In this document: piece after piece, positions 1-6,318 of the stretch
Numbering within the stretch: the stretch's first letter is position 1
Layout of the letters: every line of letters begins with the position of its first letter
Assembly (NCBI GenBank): GCA_009786735.1
Contig: WQRM01000094.1
Location: 1 to 6,319, forward strand
Source of the DNA: Oscillospiraceae bacterium
GTDB taxonomy: Bacteria > Bacillota > Clostridia > Oscillospirales > Acutalibacteraceae
Reading direction: 5' to 3'
DNA: 6,319 nt
Notes under the pieces: generated by a model
The model's database searches: none
What the model was told of the DNA's origin: nothing
What the model saw: only the letters and a program-made list of their open reading frames with translations
Program-made: the position numbers and the translations under genes

Positions 1-1
1 G

Positions 2-661
2 CAGTTCGTCAGCATCATCGGCGGCAACGGCGCGGGAAAAAGCACCTTGTTCAACATCATCAACGGCAACCTGCGCCCCACCACAGGCTCCATCCTGTTT
101 GAGGGCAAGGACATCGCCCGCAAGAGCCACGCAGCACGCGCCGCACTCATCGCGCGGGTTTACCAAGACCCCAACTTCGGCGTCTGCCCACAGCTCACCA
201 TCGCCGAGAACATGGCGCTGGCGAACTCCCGCGGCAAGTTGCGCGGTCTGCAATGGGCAATCCGCAAGCGCGACCTCGCCTTCTTCGCCGAAAAACTCGC
301 CGAGTTCGACCTCGGGCTCGAAACCATGCTGCGCAAAAAAGCCTCGCTGCTTTCCGGCGGGCAACGGCAGGTGGTTACGCTGCTGATGGCCGCGCTGCAA
401 AAACCCAAGCTGCTGCTGCTAGACGAACACACCGCCGCGCTCGACCCACGCATCGCCCGGCAAGTCATGGAGATCACCAAGAAAATGGTGGAGGAGCAAA
501 ACATCACCACCATCATGATTTCGCACAACATAAGCGACGCCATCGCCTACGGTGACCGGCTCATCATGCTCAACGGCGGAAAAATCACCTTGGATGTGTC
601 CGGCGAAGCAAAACGTGCGCTCACCCCGGCGCAGCTCTTCGCCATGTTTGAAGCACCATAA
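2..661 (+). CDS. ABC transporter ATP-binding protein, COG1101 type (5' end missing)
   Basis: This is the nucleotide-binding subunit of an ABC importer, acting at the inner face of the membrane to power substrate uptake. The frame is open from base 2, so the gene starts left of the window; the TTG at 47 lies just after Walker A and is not the start. Seen in order: Walker A GGNGAGKST (20-46), Q-loop VYQDP, signature LSGGQRQ (350-370), Walker B LLLLDEH followed by TAALDP (DE at 422-427), and the switch histidine in ISHN (524-526). All catalytic motifs are intact. The DEHTAALDP segment, the LTLLMA-like stretch after the signature and the C-terminal LDVSGE segment resemble the COG1101 ATPases. These accompany a COG2984 binding protein and a COG4120 permease, and some systems are predicted tryptophan or tyrosine importers (TrpXYZ). 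The partner genes would lie upstream, out of view, so the substrate is unknown. Family placement is from memory of conserved segments. Confidence 0.9.
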   Translation, partial: QFVSIIGGNGAGKSTLFNIINGNLRPTTGSILFEGKDIARKSHAARAALIARVYQDPNFGVCPQLTIAENMALANSRGKLRGLQWAIRKRDLAFFAEKLAEFDLGLETMLRKKASLLSGGQRQVVTLLMAALQKPKLLLLDEHTAALDPRIARQVMEITKKMVEEQNITTIMISHNISDAIAYGDRLIMLNGGKITLDVSGEAKRALTPAQLFAMFEAP

Positions 662-693
662 ACATCACCGAAAAACAAAGGAGATTCCCCCAT

Positions 694-1074
694 ATGCGCA
701 AGATTTTTACTCTCGCTCTCGCCCTGCTGATGGCAGCGGGCATGCTCTTGGCCTTCACCGGCTGCGGCTCACCCTTGAGCAACCACGAGCTGGTTGGCAC
801 TTGGATTTGGGATGCCGACACCAACGTGCACTACGTCTTCAATGGCGACGGCACCGGCAACCGCGGCGGCAACAGCCCCTATGTCACACCAAGCTGGATT
901 CAAGCCTTTGACTGGTCGGTCAACGAATCCGAGGTGGTTCTGCACTTCCCCAACATCGAGCCGGGCTATGTCAACCGCGAAACTCACATCTTCACCATCA
1001 CCGGCAATATCCTCAACCTCGTGCGCCGCGACAACCCCGCCGAAAACTTCAACTACATCCGCCTGGGCGACTAA
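694..1074 (+). CDS. Small putative lipoprotein with GTW-type lipocalin-like domain
   Basis: Predicted 126-residue exported protein of unknown function. The N-terminus is a bacterial lipoprotein signal: MRK, a hydrophobic stretch over residues 4-21, then FTGC with the candidate lipidated cysteine at 24. Phe at -3 is less usual than Leu, but Gly at -1 is typical. The mature part of about 100 residues starts with LVGTWIWD, then VFNGDGTG, FDWSV, a VVLHF strand, IFTITGN and ILNLVRRD. This series of short beta strands, with an early GTW and a late I-x-GN-x-L, recalls small lipocalin-like domains of Firmicutes surface lipoproteins; I infer the fold and no ligand can be named. The ATG at 694 has AAAGGAGA about 10 bases upstream. 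It begins 32 bases after the ABC ATPase with no promoter or terminator seen between them, so co-transcription is likely. Whether it serves the transporter is unknown; it is too small to be a typical binding protein. Confidence 0.8.
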   Translation: MRKIFTLALALLMAAGMLLAFTGCGSPLSNHELVGTWIWDADTNVHYVFNGDGTGNRGGNSPYVTPSWIQAFDWSVNESEVVLHFPNIEPGYVNRETHIFTITGNILNLVRRDNPAENFNYIRLGD

Positions 1075-1088
1075 ACTTCACACGCCAC

Positions 1089-1120
1089 CAGCACCTCCAT
1101 GTGGGGTGCTGTTTATTTTT
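1089..1120 (+). terminator. Rho-independent terminator after the lipoprotein gene
   Basis: CAGCACC (1089-1095) pairs perfectly with GGTGCTG (1105-1111). The stem can extend by a T-G wobble and one C-G pair, and the T-rich tail TTTATTTTT (1112-1120) follows directly. It lies 15 bases after the lipoprotein stop and three bases before the pflB -35 box, so it insulates pflB from the upstream ABC/lipoprotein transcript. Confidence 0.88.
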
Positions 1121-1123
1121 CCC

Positions 1124-1152
1124 TTGACAATCGCCCTGGAATGGTGTATAAT
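1124..1152 (+). promoter_or_regulatory. Consensus sigma-A promoter of pflB
   Basis: A perfect -35 box TTGACA (1124-1129), a 17-base spacer and a perfect -10 box TATAAT (1147-1152) precede pflB. Initiation would be expected near 1158-1160, giving a leader of about 30 bases. A box-perfect promoter with optimal spacing implies very high basal activity, which fits a major fermentation enzyme. No convincing operator for Rex, FNR-like or CcpA regulators was recognised by eye. Confidence 0.88.
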
Positions 1153-1172
1153 AAAATAGGTAAAATAATGAT

Positions 1173-1178
1173 AAGGAG
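1173..1178 (+). promoter_or_regulatory. Ribosome binding site of pflB
   Basis: AAGGAG ends nine bases before the ATG at 1188 and fixes that start. The short leader (about 1153-1172) is markedly AT-rich in a GC-rich region and repeats TAAAATA at 1152-1158 and 1161-1167. This suggests an unstructured, efficiently translated 5' end. Confidence 0.85.
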
Positions 1179-1187
1179 ACCCATCAT

Positions 1188-3419
1188 ATGAAGTATACAC
1201 AGTGGAACCATTTTATCGCAGGCCAATGGCAGGATGTTGTGAACGTGCGCGATTTCATCGGTCGCAACTTCACCCCTTGGCACGGCGACGAGTCTTTTCT
1301 CGCCCCAGCAAGCGCAAAAACCATGCAAGTGTTTGACAAAGTCAAAGACCTTTTCGCACAGGAACGCGCCGCCGGCGGCGTGCTGAGCATCGACGCCAAC
1401 ACCATCTCCGAAGTGGACGCGCACGACGCGGGCTACATCGACAAAGACGCAGAGCTCATCGTTGGCCTGCAAACCGACGCTCCCCTGCGCCGTGCCATTT
1501 TGCCGCGTGGCGGCATCCGCATGGTGCACGCGTCGCTGAAGGAATATAACGTTGACATGCCCGCCGACGTTGACCGCGTGTTTAGGTATTGCAAAACCCA
1601 CAACGACGGCGTGTTTGATGCCTACACCCCCGAAATGCTCGCCGCACGCCGCAGCGGTGTCATCACCGGTTTGCCGGATGCCTATGGTCGCGGTCGCATC
1701 ATCGGCGACTATCGCCGCGTGCCGCTTTACGGCGTGGATGCCCTCATCGCGCAAAAGAAAGCCGCCAAAAACAACTGCAAAGCCAGCGTGGTGGACGAAA
1801 ACCTCATCCGCGCACGCGAGGAAATCAGTGAGCAAATCCGTGCGTTGGAATCCCTCAAGCGCATGGCCGCAAAATATGGCTGCGACATTTCGCGCCCCGC
1901 ACAAACCCTGCAAGAAGCCATCCAATGGCTCTACTTCGCCTACCTCGCCGCCGTCAAAGACCAAAACGGCGCCGCCATGAGCCTCGGACGCGTGTCGGTT
2001 TTCCTCGACATCTATGCCGAGCGCGACCTCGAAAACGGTGTGATCACCGAAGAACAAGCCCAAGAGCTGTTCGACCAATTCATCATCAAGCTGCGCCTAG
2101 TGCGTTTCTTGCGCACAAAAGACTACGACGCGCTGTTCAGCGGCGACCCCACTTGGGTCACCGAATGCCTCGGCGGCATGCACTGCGACGGTCGCCCGCT
2201 GGTGACGAAATCCACCTTCCGCTTCCTGCATTCGCTCACCAACCTCGGTCCTGCGCCCGAACCCAACATGACCGTGCTTTGGGCCAACGCACTGCCCGAA
2301 AACTTCAAGAAATACTGCGCCCGCCTGTCCGCCGAAACCTCGTCCATCCAGTACGAAAACGACGACCTCATGCGCGACAAATTCGGCGACGACTACGGCA
2401 TCGCCTGCTGCGTGTCGCCCATGCGGCTCGGCAAGCAAATGCAGTTCTTCGGCGCGCGCGCAAACTTGGGCAAAGCGCTGTTGTATGCCATCAACGGCGG
2501 CCGTGATGAAGTCAGTGGCGACCAAGTTGGTCCGCTCATGGCCCCCATCACCAGCGACGTGCTGGACTTCGACGAAGTCTGGGCGCTGTATGACCAAATC
2601 ACTGAATGGCTCAGCACGTTGTACGTCAACACGCTCAACGTCATCCACTATATGCACGATAAATACTGCTACGAAAAGCTGCAACTTGCGCTGCACGACG
2701 AAGAAGTTGTGCGCACCATGGCCTGCGGCATGGCTGGCATGAGTGTCGTTGCCGACAGCTTCAGCGCCATGAAACACGCCAAAGTGCACGTCATCCGCAA
2801 CGAGCAAGGTCTGGCGGTTGACTTCAACATCGAAGGCGAATACCCCGCGTTCGGCAACCATGACCCCCGTGCCGACGAAATTGCCAAAGAGCTCGTGCGC
2901 AACTTCATGAGCAAGCTGCGCCGCCAAAAGACCTACCGCAACGCCGTGCCCACACAGTCGATTTTGACCATCACCTCCAACGTCGTGTATGGCAAAAAAA
3001 CCGGCGCAACACCTGACGGTCGCGCTGCTGGCGAGCCCTTTGCCCCCGGCGCTAACCCCATGAGCGGTCGCGACACCAAAGGTCCCGTGGCCTCCATGGC
3101 AAGCGTGGCAGGTCTGCCCTTCGAGGACAGCCAAGACGGCATCTCCTACACCTTCAGCATCATCCCCGCCGCACTCGGCAAGTCCGCAGAGCAACGCACG
3201 CAAAACCTCGTGCAGCTGCTTGACGGCTACTTCGGCGAAGGCGGGCACCATGTCAACGTCAACGTGCTCGACCGTGAGCAGCTCATCGACGCCATGGAAA
3301 AACCCGAGCTCTACCCGCAGCTCACCATCCGTGTGTCGGGTTACGCGGTCAACTTCATCAAGCTCACGCGTGAGCAACAGCTCGATGTCATCAACCGCAC
3401 TTTCCACGCATTCGTGTAA
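1188..3419 (+). CDS. pflB: Pyruvate formate-lyase (formate C-acetyltransferase)
   Basis: Cytoplasmic glycyl-radical enzyme converting pyruvate and CoA to acetyl-CoA and formate in anaerobic metabolism. The predicted protein has 743 residues, close to the 760 of E. coli PflB, and matches it through its length. Visible landmarks are [18 protein letters not shown] (about 160-177), [16 protein letters not shown], and the active-site pair Cys407-Cys408 in ACCVSPM, equivalent to Cys418/Cys419 of E. coli. Arg424 in FFGARAN matches the pyruvate-binding Arg435, and [10 protein letters not shown] and the C-terminal radical motif RVSGYAV follow, with Gly718 as the radical site. The paired cysteines and the pyruvate-lyase-type segments argue against glycerol, choline or hydroxyproline dehydratase relatives. 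The start is set by AAGGAG and a perfect promoter. The pflA gene follows 55 bases downstream. The polypeptide should be cleaved at Gly718 by oxygen, as known for the family. No frameshift or missing key residue is seen. Confidence 0.98.
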   Translation: MKYTQWNHFIAGQWQDVVNVRDFIGRNFTPWHGDESFLAPASAKTMQVFDKVKDLFAQERAAGGVLSIDANTISEVDAHDAGYIDKDAELIVGLQTDAPLRRAILPRGGIRMVHASLKEYNVDMPADVDRVFRYCKTHNDGVFDAYTPEMLAARRSGVITGLPDAYGRGRIIGDYRRVPLYGVDALIAQKKAAKNNCKASVVDENLIRAREEISEQIRALESLKRMAAKYGCDISRPAQTLQEAIQWLYFAYLAAVKDQNGAAMSLGRVSVFLDIYAERDLENGVITEEQAQELFDQFIIKLRLVRFLRTKDYDALFSGDPTWVTECLGGMHCDGRPLVTKSTFRFLHSLTNLGPAPEPNMTVLWANALPENFKKYCARLSAETSSIQYENDDLMRDKFGDDYGIACCVSPMRLGKQMQFFGARANLGKALLYAINGGRDEVSGDQVGPLMAPITSDVLDFDEVWALYDQITEWLSTLYVNTLNVIHYMHDKYCYEKLQLALHDEEVVRTMACGMAGMSVVADSFSAMKHAKVHVIRNEQGLAVDFNIEGEYPAFGNHDPRADEIAKELVRNFMSKLRRQKTYRNAVPTQSILTITSNVVYGKKTGATPDGRAAGEPFAPGANPMSGRDTKGPVASMASVAGLPFEDSQDGISYTFSIIPAALGKSAEQRTQNLVQLLDGYFGEGGHHVNVNVLDREQLIDAMEKPELYPQLTIRVSGYAVNFIKLTREQQLDVINRTFHAFV

Positions 3420-3427
3420 TTTACTCT

Positions 3428-3456
3428 GGGGCAGGTGAAAATCTGCCCCTTATTTT
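3428..3456 (+). terminator. Intercistronic hairpin with T-rich tail between pflB and pflA
   Basis: GGGGCAG (3428-3434) pairs perfectly with CTGCCCC (3443-3449) around an eight-base loop, followed by TTATTTT (3450-3456). The form is that of an intrinsic terminator, although the tail is interrupted by an A. Because pflA starts only 18 bases later and has no promoter of its own that I can see, I infer partial termination or a 3'-end stabiliser of pflB mRNA. Either would give much more lyase than activase. Confidence 0.7.
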
Positions 3457-3474
3457 CACTTTCAAGGACGATTC

Positions 3475-4191
3475 ATGACAACAGGTCGCATCCACCACGT
3501 TGAAACTTTCGGCACCGTTGACGGCCCGGGGGTGCGCTATGTGCTATTCCTGCAGGGCTGCCCGCTGCGCTGTTTATATTGCCACAACCCCGATGCCATC
3601 GACCCCCACGGCGGCGAAGCGTGGACAGCCTCCCACGCCGTGCAAGAGGTGCTGCGCTACGCAAACTTCGTGCAAGGTGTCACCTTCTCGGGCGGCGAAC
3701 CGCTGCTGCAGCCCGAGTTCGTGCACGAAGTCACACAGCGGCTGCGCGCACGCGGTCTGCACGTGGCGATTGACACCGCCGGTGCGCCCAACCTTGAGCG
3801 CTGCAAACCCGCCATCGACGCCGCCGACATGCTGCTGCTAGACATCAAAGCCGCATGCCCAGAGCTCGCCCGCAAACTCACCGGTCACACCAACGCGCGG
3901 TCGATTGCCACGCTTGACTACTGCGAGCAAATCGGCAAGCGGGTCTGGTTGCGCCACGTGCTCGTGCCGGGCTACACCCTCGTCAGCCGCCAGCTTGAGA
4001 TGCTCGCACGGCTGTTGCAACCGTATACGTGCATCGAACTCATCGAGCTCGCGCCCTTCCATCAACTGGGTGTGGAAAAATGGGCCGCCGCTGGCATGAC
4101 TTACCATTTTAAGCACATGCCGCCCGCCGACCCCGCGCAAGTTACCCAAGCCGTAGACTACCTTGAGGACATGGGCTTCAAAGTCCAGTGA
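3475..4191 (+). CDS. pflA: Pyruvate formate-lyase activating enzyme (radical SAM)
   Basis: Radical-SAM iron-sulfur enzyme that abstracts a hydrogen from the PflB glycine (Gly718 here) to create the catalytic glycyl radical, consuming S-adenosylmethionine in the cytoplasm under anoxic conditions. The protein has 238 residues against 246 in E. coli PflA. It opens with GRIHHVETFGTVDGPGVR and the cluster motif C29-P-L-R-C33-L-Y-C36, at the same residue numbers as in E. coli. The SAM-contacting SGGEP lies at 72-76, DTAG at 100-103, LLLDIK near 120-125, and VLVPGYT and the ELIELAPFHQLG segment follow. There is no extra ferredoxin-like cluster domain, which fits a true PFL activase rather than activases of other glycyl-radical enzymes. 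AAGGA (3464-3468) lies six bases before the ATG. It directly follows its substrate gene, probably in one transcript with reduced expression from the intervening hairpin. Confidence 0.96.
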   Translation: MTTGRIHHVETFGTVDGPGVRYVLFLQGCPLRCLYCHNPDAIDPHGGEAWTASHAVQEVLRYANFVQGVTFSGGEPLLQPEFVHEVTQRLRARGLHVAIDTAGAPNLERCKPAIDAADMLLLDIKAACPELARKLTGHTNARSIATLDYCEQIGKRVWLRHVLVPGYTLVSRQLEMLARLLQPYTCIELIELAPFHQLGVEKWAAAGMTYHFKHMPPADPAQVTQAVDYLEDMGFKVQ

Positions 4192-4209
4192 CCTGTGCAA
4201 AATGCTTCG

Positions 4210-4237
4210 TGCTTCGTGAGGATTTTCCGTCAAAGCA
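4210..4237 (+). other. Imperfect hairpin in the pflA-lipase gap
   Basis: TGCTT (4210-4214) can pair with AAGCA (4233-4237), TGA with TCA, and GGA with TCC, around a three-base loop with small bulges. No T-tract follows, so it is not a recognisable terminator. It overlaps a tandem GCTTCGT GCTTCGT (4204-4217). It may be chance, but it is the only structure seen at the 3' end of the pfl transcript. Confidence 0.25.
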
Positions 4238-4247
4238 ACGACTAAGT

Positions 4248-4276
4248 TTGAGCACCAAAAAACTAAGCCCTAAATA
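4248..4276 (+). promoter_or_regulatory. Weak candidate promoter of the lipase gene
   Basis: TTGAGC (4248-4253), 17 bases, then TAAATA (4271-4276) gives four and three matches to the sigma-A boxes in an AT-rich patch. ACTAAG occurs twice, at 4241-4246 and 4262-4267, exactly 21 bases apart and flanking the -35 box, which could be a pair of regulator half-sites. The match is poor, so the lipase may instead be read through from pflA, after which no terminator is seen. Confidence 0.3.
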
Positions 4277-4292
4277 TTCAGCACTCATTTAT

Positions 4293-4298
4293 GGGGGG
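4293..4298 (+). promoter_or_regulatory. G-rich putative ribosome binding site deciding the lipase start
   Basis: A run of six G lies six bases before ATG 4305 and can pair with the 16S anti-Shine-Dalgarno only with G-U wobbles. It differs from the AGGAG sites of the other genes. The in-frame ATG at 4299 touches the run and is therefore less likely as the start. Confidence 0.45.
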
Positions 4299-4304
4299 AT
4301 GAAC

Positions 4305-5216
4305 ATGAAAAAGATTCTTGCCATCGTTCTGGTGATCGCCATCGCAACCGCCGGTCTCGCCTTCCCCGTGCAGGCGAGCTCCAACACCCAACGCGCCGCC
4401 ACCCGCTACCCCGTCGTCCTCGTCAGCGGCGCGGGCTTTCGTGACCACATGCTCTTCAACCGCTTCATCAACTACTGGGGACGCATCCCCGGCGCACTGC
4501 AGCGCAACGGCACGCGTGTGTTCCACGGCGGCACCGAAGCCTGGGGCAACGTGGAGGATAACGCCGCCATCTTGCAGGCCACCGTGCGCCGTGTGCTTGC
4601 CGAAACCGGTGCCACGCGTGTGAACCTCATCGCACACTCGCGCGGCGGCATCGAAGCACGCTATATGATCTCCTCGCTGGGCATGGGTGGTCAAGTGGCC
4701 AGCCTCACCACCATCAGCACGCCGCACCACGGCATGAATATCATGGATTTGCTCGACATCATCCCCGATGGACTGGTGCGCTTCGCCGCCGTCTTCATCA
4801 ACCTTTGGTTTCGCGTTGTCGGCGACCGCAACCCCGATTTCTTCAACTCCGTGCGCGCATTCACCACCAGCTATATGCAGGACTTCAACCGCGCCAACCC
4901 CAACGACCCCCGCGTGCACTATCAATCCTGGGCCGCGCAAATGGCAAACCCGTTTAGCGACATCATTTTCGTCTTCCTCAACCCCATCATCCACATCTTT
5001 GACGGACCAAACGATGGTCTCGTCTCCGTTGAGTCCGCCCAATGGGGCAACTTCCGCGGCATCATTCGCGGCACAAACTTCCGCGGCATCTCCCACGCCG
5101 ACGTCGTTGACGCCCGCCGCATGAACTTCCGCCTGTTCCCCGGCAGCAACGGCACCAACGACATGCGCGAATTTTACGTCAACCTCGTCGAAGATCTCCG
5201 CCAACGCGGCTTTTAG
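4305..5216 (+). CDS. Secreted lipase/esterase-like alpha/beta hydrolase
   Basis: Predicted 303-residue exported serine hydrolase, probably cleaving ester bonds of lipids outside the membrane. A Sec signal peptide is clear: MKK, a hydrophobic core (residues 4-20), and a likely cut after VQA near residue 26. The mature protein begins with the beta-strand and oxyanion region YPVVLVSGAGF, then LIAHSRGG with nucleophile Ser112 in a G/A-x-S-x-G elbow. It continues through STPHHG, NDGLVSVESAQWG with catalytic Asp237, and GISHADVVD with catalytic His264. The order and spacing resemble the bacterial family I (LipA-like, COG1075) lipases, whose NDGLV segment supplies the acid residue. Chain length and substrate preference cannot be told. 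There is no lipobox and no cell-wall anchor. I chose ATG 4305 because it gives a clean signal peptide. A GTG at 4188 overlapping the pflA stop would add 39 residues before it and is unlikely. The gene converges on obg and ends at a bidirectional terminator. Confidence 0.88.
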   Translation: MKKILAIVLVIAIATAGLAFPVQASSNTQRAATRYPVVLVSGAGFRDHMLFNRFINYWGRIPGALQRNGTRVFHGGTEAWGNVEDNAAILQATVRRVLAETGATRVNLIAHSRGGIEARYMISSLGMGGQVASLTTISTPHHGMNIMDLLDIIPDGLVRFAAVFINLWFRVVGDRNPDFFNSVRAFTTSYMQDFNRANPNDPRVHYQSWAAQMANPFSDIIFVFLNPIIHIFDGPNDGLVSVESAQWGNFRGIIRGTNFRGISHADVVDARRMNFRLFPGSNGTNDMREFYVNLVEDLRQRGF

Positions 5217-5312
5217 CGCTTCGCGGCAACACCTTAAAATTACACAAAACCCTACTTCCTGCGTGGCAGCGAGTGGGGTTTTGCTATTTATATAATCGTT
5301 CACCGCGAAGCG
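5217..5312. repeat. Inverted repeat bracketing the lipase/obg terminator
   Basis: CGCTTCGCGG (5217-5226), starting right at the lipase stop, is the exact reverse complement of CCGCGAAGCG (5303-5312). With a one-base offset, the match continues into CTTTTAG at 5210-5216 and CTAAAG at 5314-5319. The arms enclose the terminator hairpin, so the transcript could fold into a nested structure. Each arm is also a small hairpin itself, as CCGC-GAA-GCGG (5303-5313) shows. Confidence 0.7.
5245..5283. terminator. Bidirectional terminator between lipase and obg
   Basis: CAAAACCCTACT (5245-5256) pairs with AGTGGGGTTTTG (5272-5283), a 12-bp stem with one T-G wobble. It is capped by CTGC (5259-5262) pairing with GCAG (5266-5269) around GTG. 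The A-tract on one side and T-tract on the other give a U-rich 3' arm on either strand, fitting the convergent lipase (+) and obg (-). Confidence 0.85.
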
Positions 5313-5326
5313 GCTAAAGTTTTTTG

Positions 5327-5348
5327 GTTCTTTTTTTCAAAAAAGAAC
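5327..5348. terminator. AT-rich palindrome just after the obg stop
   Basis: GTTCTTTTTT (5327-5336) is the exact complement of AAAAAAGAAC (5339-5348), leaving a two-base centre. Another six-T run lies at 5320-5325. On the minus strand it begins seven bases after the obg stop and is followed by an A-run rather than a T-run, so alone it is a poor terminator for obg. It may act together with the CCGCGAAGCGG hairpin. The layout (small GC palindrome, T-run, AT palindrome) looks like a dispersed intergenic element, but only one copy is in view. Confidence 0.5.
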
Positions 5349-5355
5349 AGAAATC

Positions 5356-6318
5356 TTACGTCACATAGTCGAACTCAAAGTCATAGATAGCCACGGTGTC
5401 GCCTTCTTGCACGCCGTGGTTTTCGAGCGCCTCGATGATCCCGCTGCTTTGCAGCACGCGCTGGAAGTGTTGCAGCGAGGAGTAGTCGTCCATGTTGCAC
5501 GCGCGCAGGATGCGCAGCAGCCAGGGGGCATCTTCCACGAAGAACACGCCATCTTCGGCGCGCACGGTGAACTTCACCTGCTCCTTAGGCGCGAGCATGT
5601 CCGGCGTGAGCTCTTCGGCCTCAAAGCGCTTGATGGGCGGCAGCTCGGCGAGCTTTGCGGCCACCGCGTTGATGAGCTCCTGCGTGCCCTCGTGGATGGG
5701 CGCACAAATTTCATAGTACGGCAAGCCCTGCTGCGCCACAAACTCGCGCAACCGAGCGAGCTGCTCCGGCGTGGCAAGGTCGATTTTATTCGCCGCCACA
5801 ATCTGCGGGCGCCCCGCAAGTTCCGGCGAATAGCGCGCCAGCTCTTCGTTGATACGCGCAAAATCCTCAATGGGATCGCGCTCCTCGCTGCCCGCAGCGT
5901 CTAGAACATGCACCAGCATGCGGCAGCGCTCCACGTGCCGCAGGAACGCATGCCCCAAGCCCACGCCCTCGGCCGCGCCCTCAATGAGCCCGGGAATATC
6001 AGCCATCACAAAGCTGTGCCCCAGACCCATGCTCACCACGCCCAGCACCGGCGTGATGGTGGTGAAGTGGTAGTCCGCCACAATCGGCTTCGCCTGGCTC
6101 ACCACGCTGATGAGGCTCGACTTGCCCACGTTCGGGAAGCCCAGCAAACCCACATCTGCCAGGAGTTTCAGCTCAAGCGTCACCTCAACCGATTCCCCCG
6201 GCGTGCCCGCCTTCGCAAAGCGCGGAGCCTGCCGCGTGGGCGTCGCAAAGTGATGATTCCCCCAGCCGCCGCGGCCGCCCTTGGCCATGCGCACCGGTTC
6301 GTCGCACGAGATATCCGC
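5356..6318 (-). CDS. obg: GTPase Obg/CgtA (N-terminal part missing at window edge)
   Basis: Ribosome-associated essential GTPase acting in late 50S assembly and the stringent response. The frame stays open to the window edge. The apparent GTG start at 6294 is an internal Val, because AKGGRGG and FATPTRQAPRFA belong to the end of the glycine-rich Obg fold, whose first part lies outside. The G domain follows: G1 GFPNVGKSS (6115-6141), switch I DYHFTT, G3 DIPGLIEGA, G4 NKID (5779-5790), then a G5 region reading CAP where SA is usual. The last 75 or so residues form the OCT domain (VRAEDGVFFVED to IYDFEFDYV), which identifies Obg among the Obg-HflX GTPases. About 320 residues are visible; full-length OCT-containing proteins have roughly 425-435. 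It is transcribed towards the lipase and ends near the shared terminator. Confidence 0.96.
   Translation of the reverse strand, partial: ADISCDEPVRMAKGGRGGWGNHHFATPTRQAPRFAKAGTPGESVEVTLELKLLADVGLLGFPNVGKSSLISVVSQAKPIVADYHFTTITPVLGVVSMGLGHSFVMADIPGLIEGAAEGVGLGHAFLRHVERCRMLVHVLDAAGSEERDPIEDFARINEELARYSPELAGRPQIVAANKIDLATPEQLARLREFVAQQGLPYYEICAPIHEGTQELINAVAAKLAELPPIKRFEAEELTPDMLAPKEQVKFTVRAEDGVFFVEDAPWLLRILRACNMDDYSSLQHFQRVLQSSGIIEALENHGVQEGDTVAIYDFEFDYVT

Noticed and set aside
47..49. TTG as start of the ABC ATPase and GTG 6294 as start of Obg
   Set aside because: Conserved family sequence (Walker A, and the end of the Obg fold) continues in frame upstream of both, so both genes are simply cut by the window.
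1124..1140. Possible CcpA (cre) site at the pflB -35 box
   Set aside because: TTGACAATCG resembles half of a cre, but the spacing is off by one and the second half does not match.
1113..2078. A 321-residue minus-strand open frame across the pflB promoter and 5' half
   Set aside because: It is a shadow of pflB with no family resemblance, and its 3' end runs through the promoter and into the terminator.
2097..3407. A 436-residue open frame antisense to pflB
   Set aside because: It mirrors the codon periodicity of a GC-rich gene, has a Val/His/Asp-rich composition with no recognisable domain, and lies fully inside the clear pflB gene.
4188..4304. GTG start overlapping the pflA stop (GTGA), giving the lipase a 39-residue N-terminal extension
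   Set aside because: The extension would bury the signal peptide, has no good ribosome site and looks like a chance open stretch; ATG 4305 fits better.
5291..5296. TATAAT in the lipase/obg gap
   Set aside because: No -35-like box at suitable spacing and no gene downstream on the plus strand; it is part of the AT-rich tail after the terminator.
4278..5303. A 341-residue open frame antisense to the lipase
   Set aside because: Low-complexity Val/Ala/Asp/Gly/His composition typical of antisense shadows; the sense frame has a signal peptide and catalytic triad.
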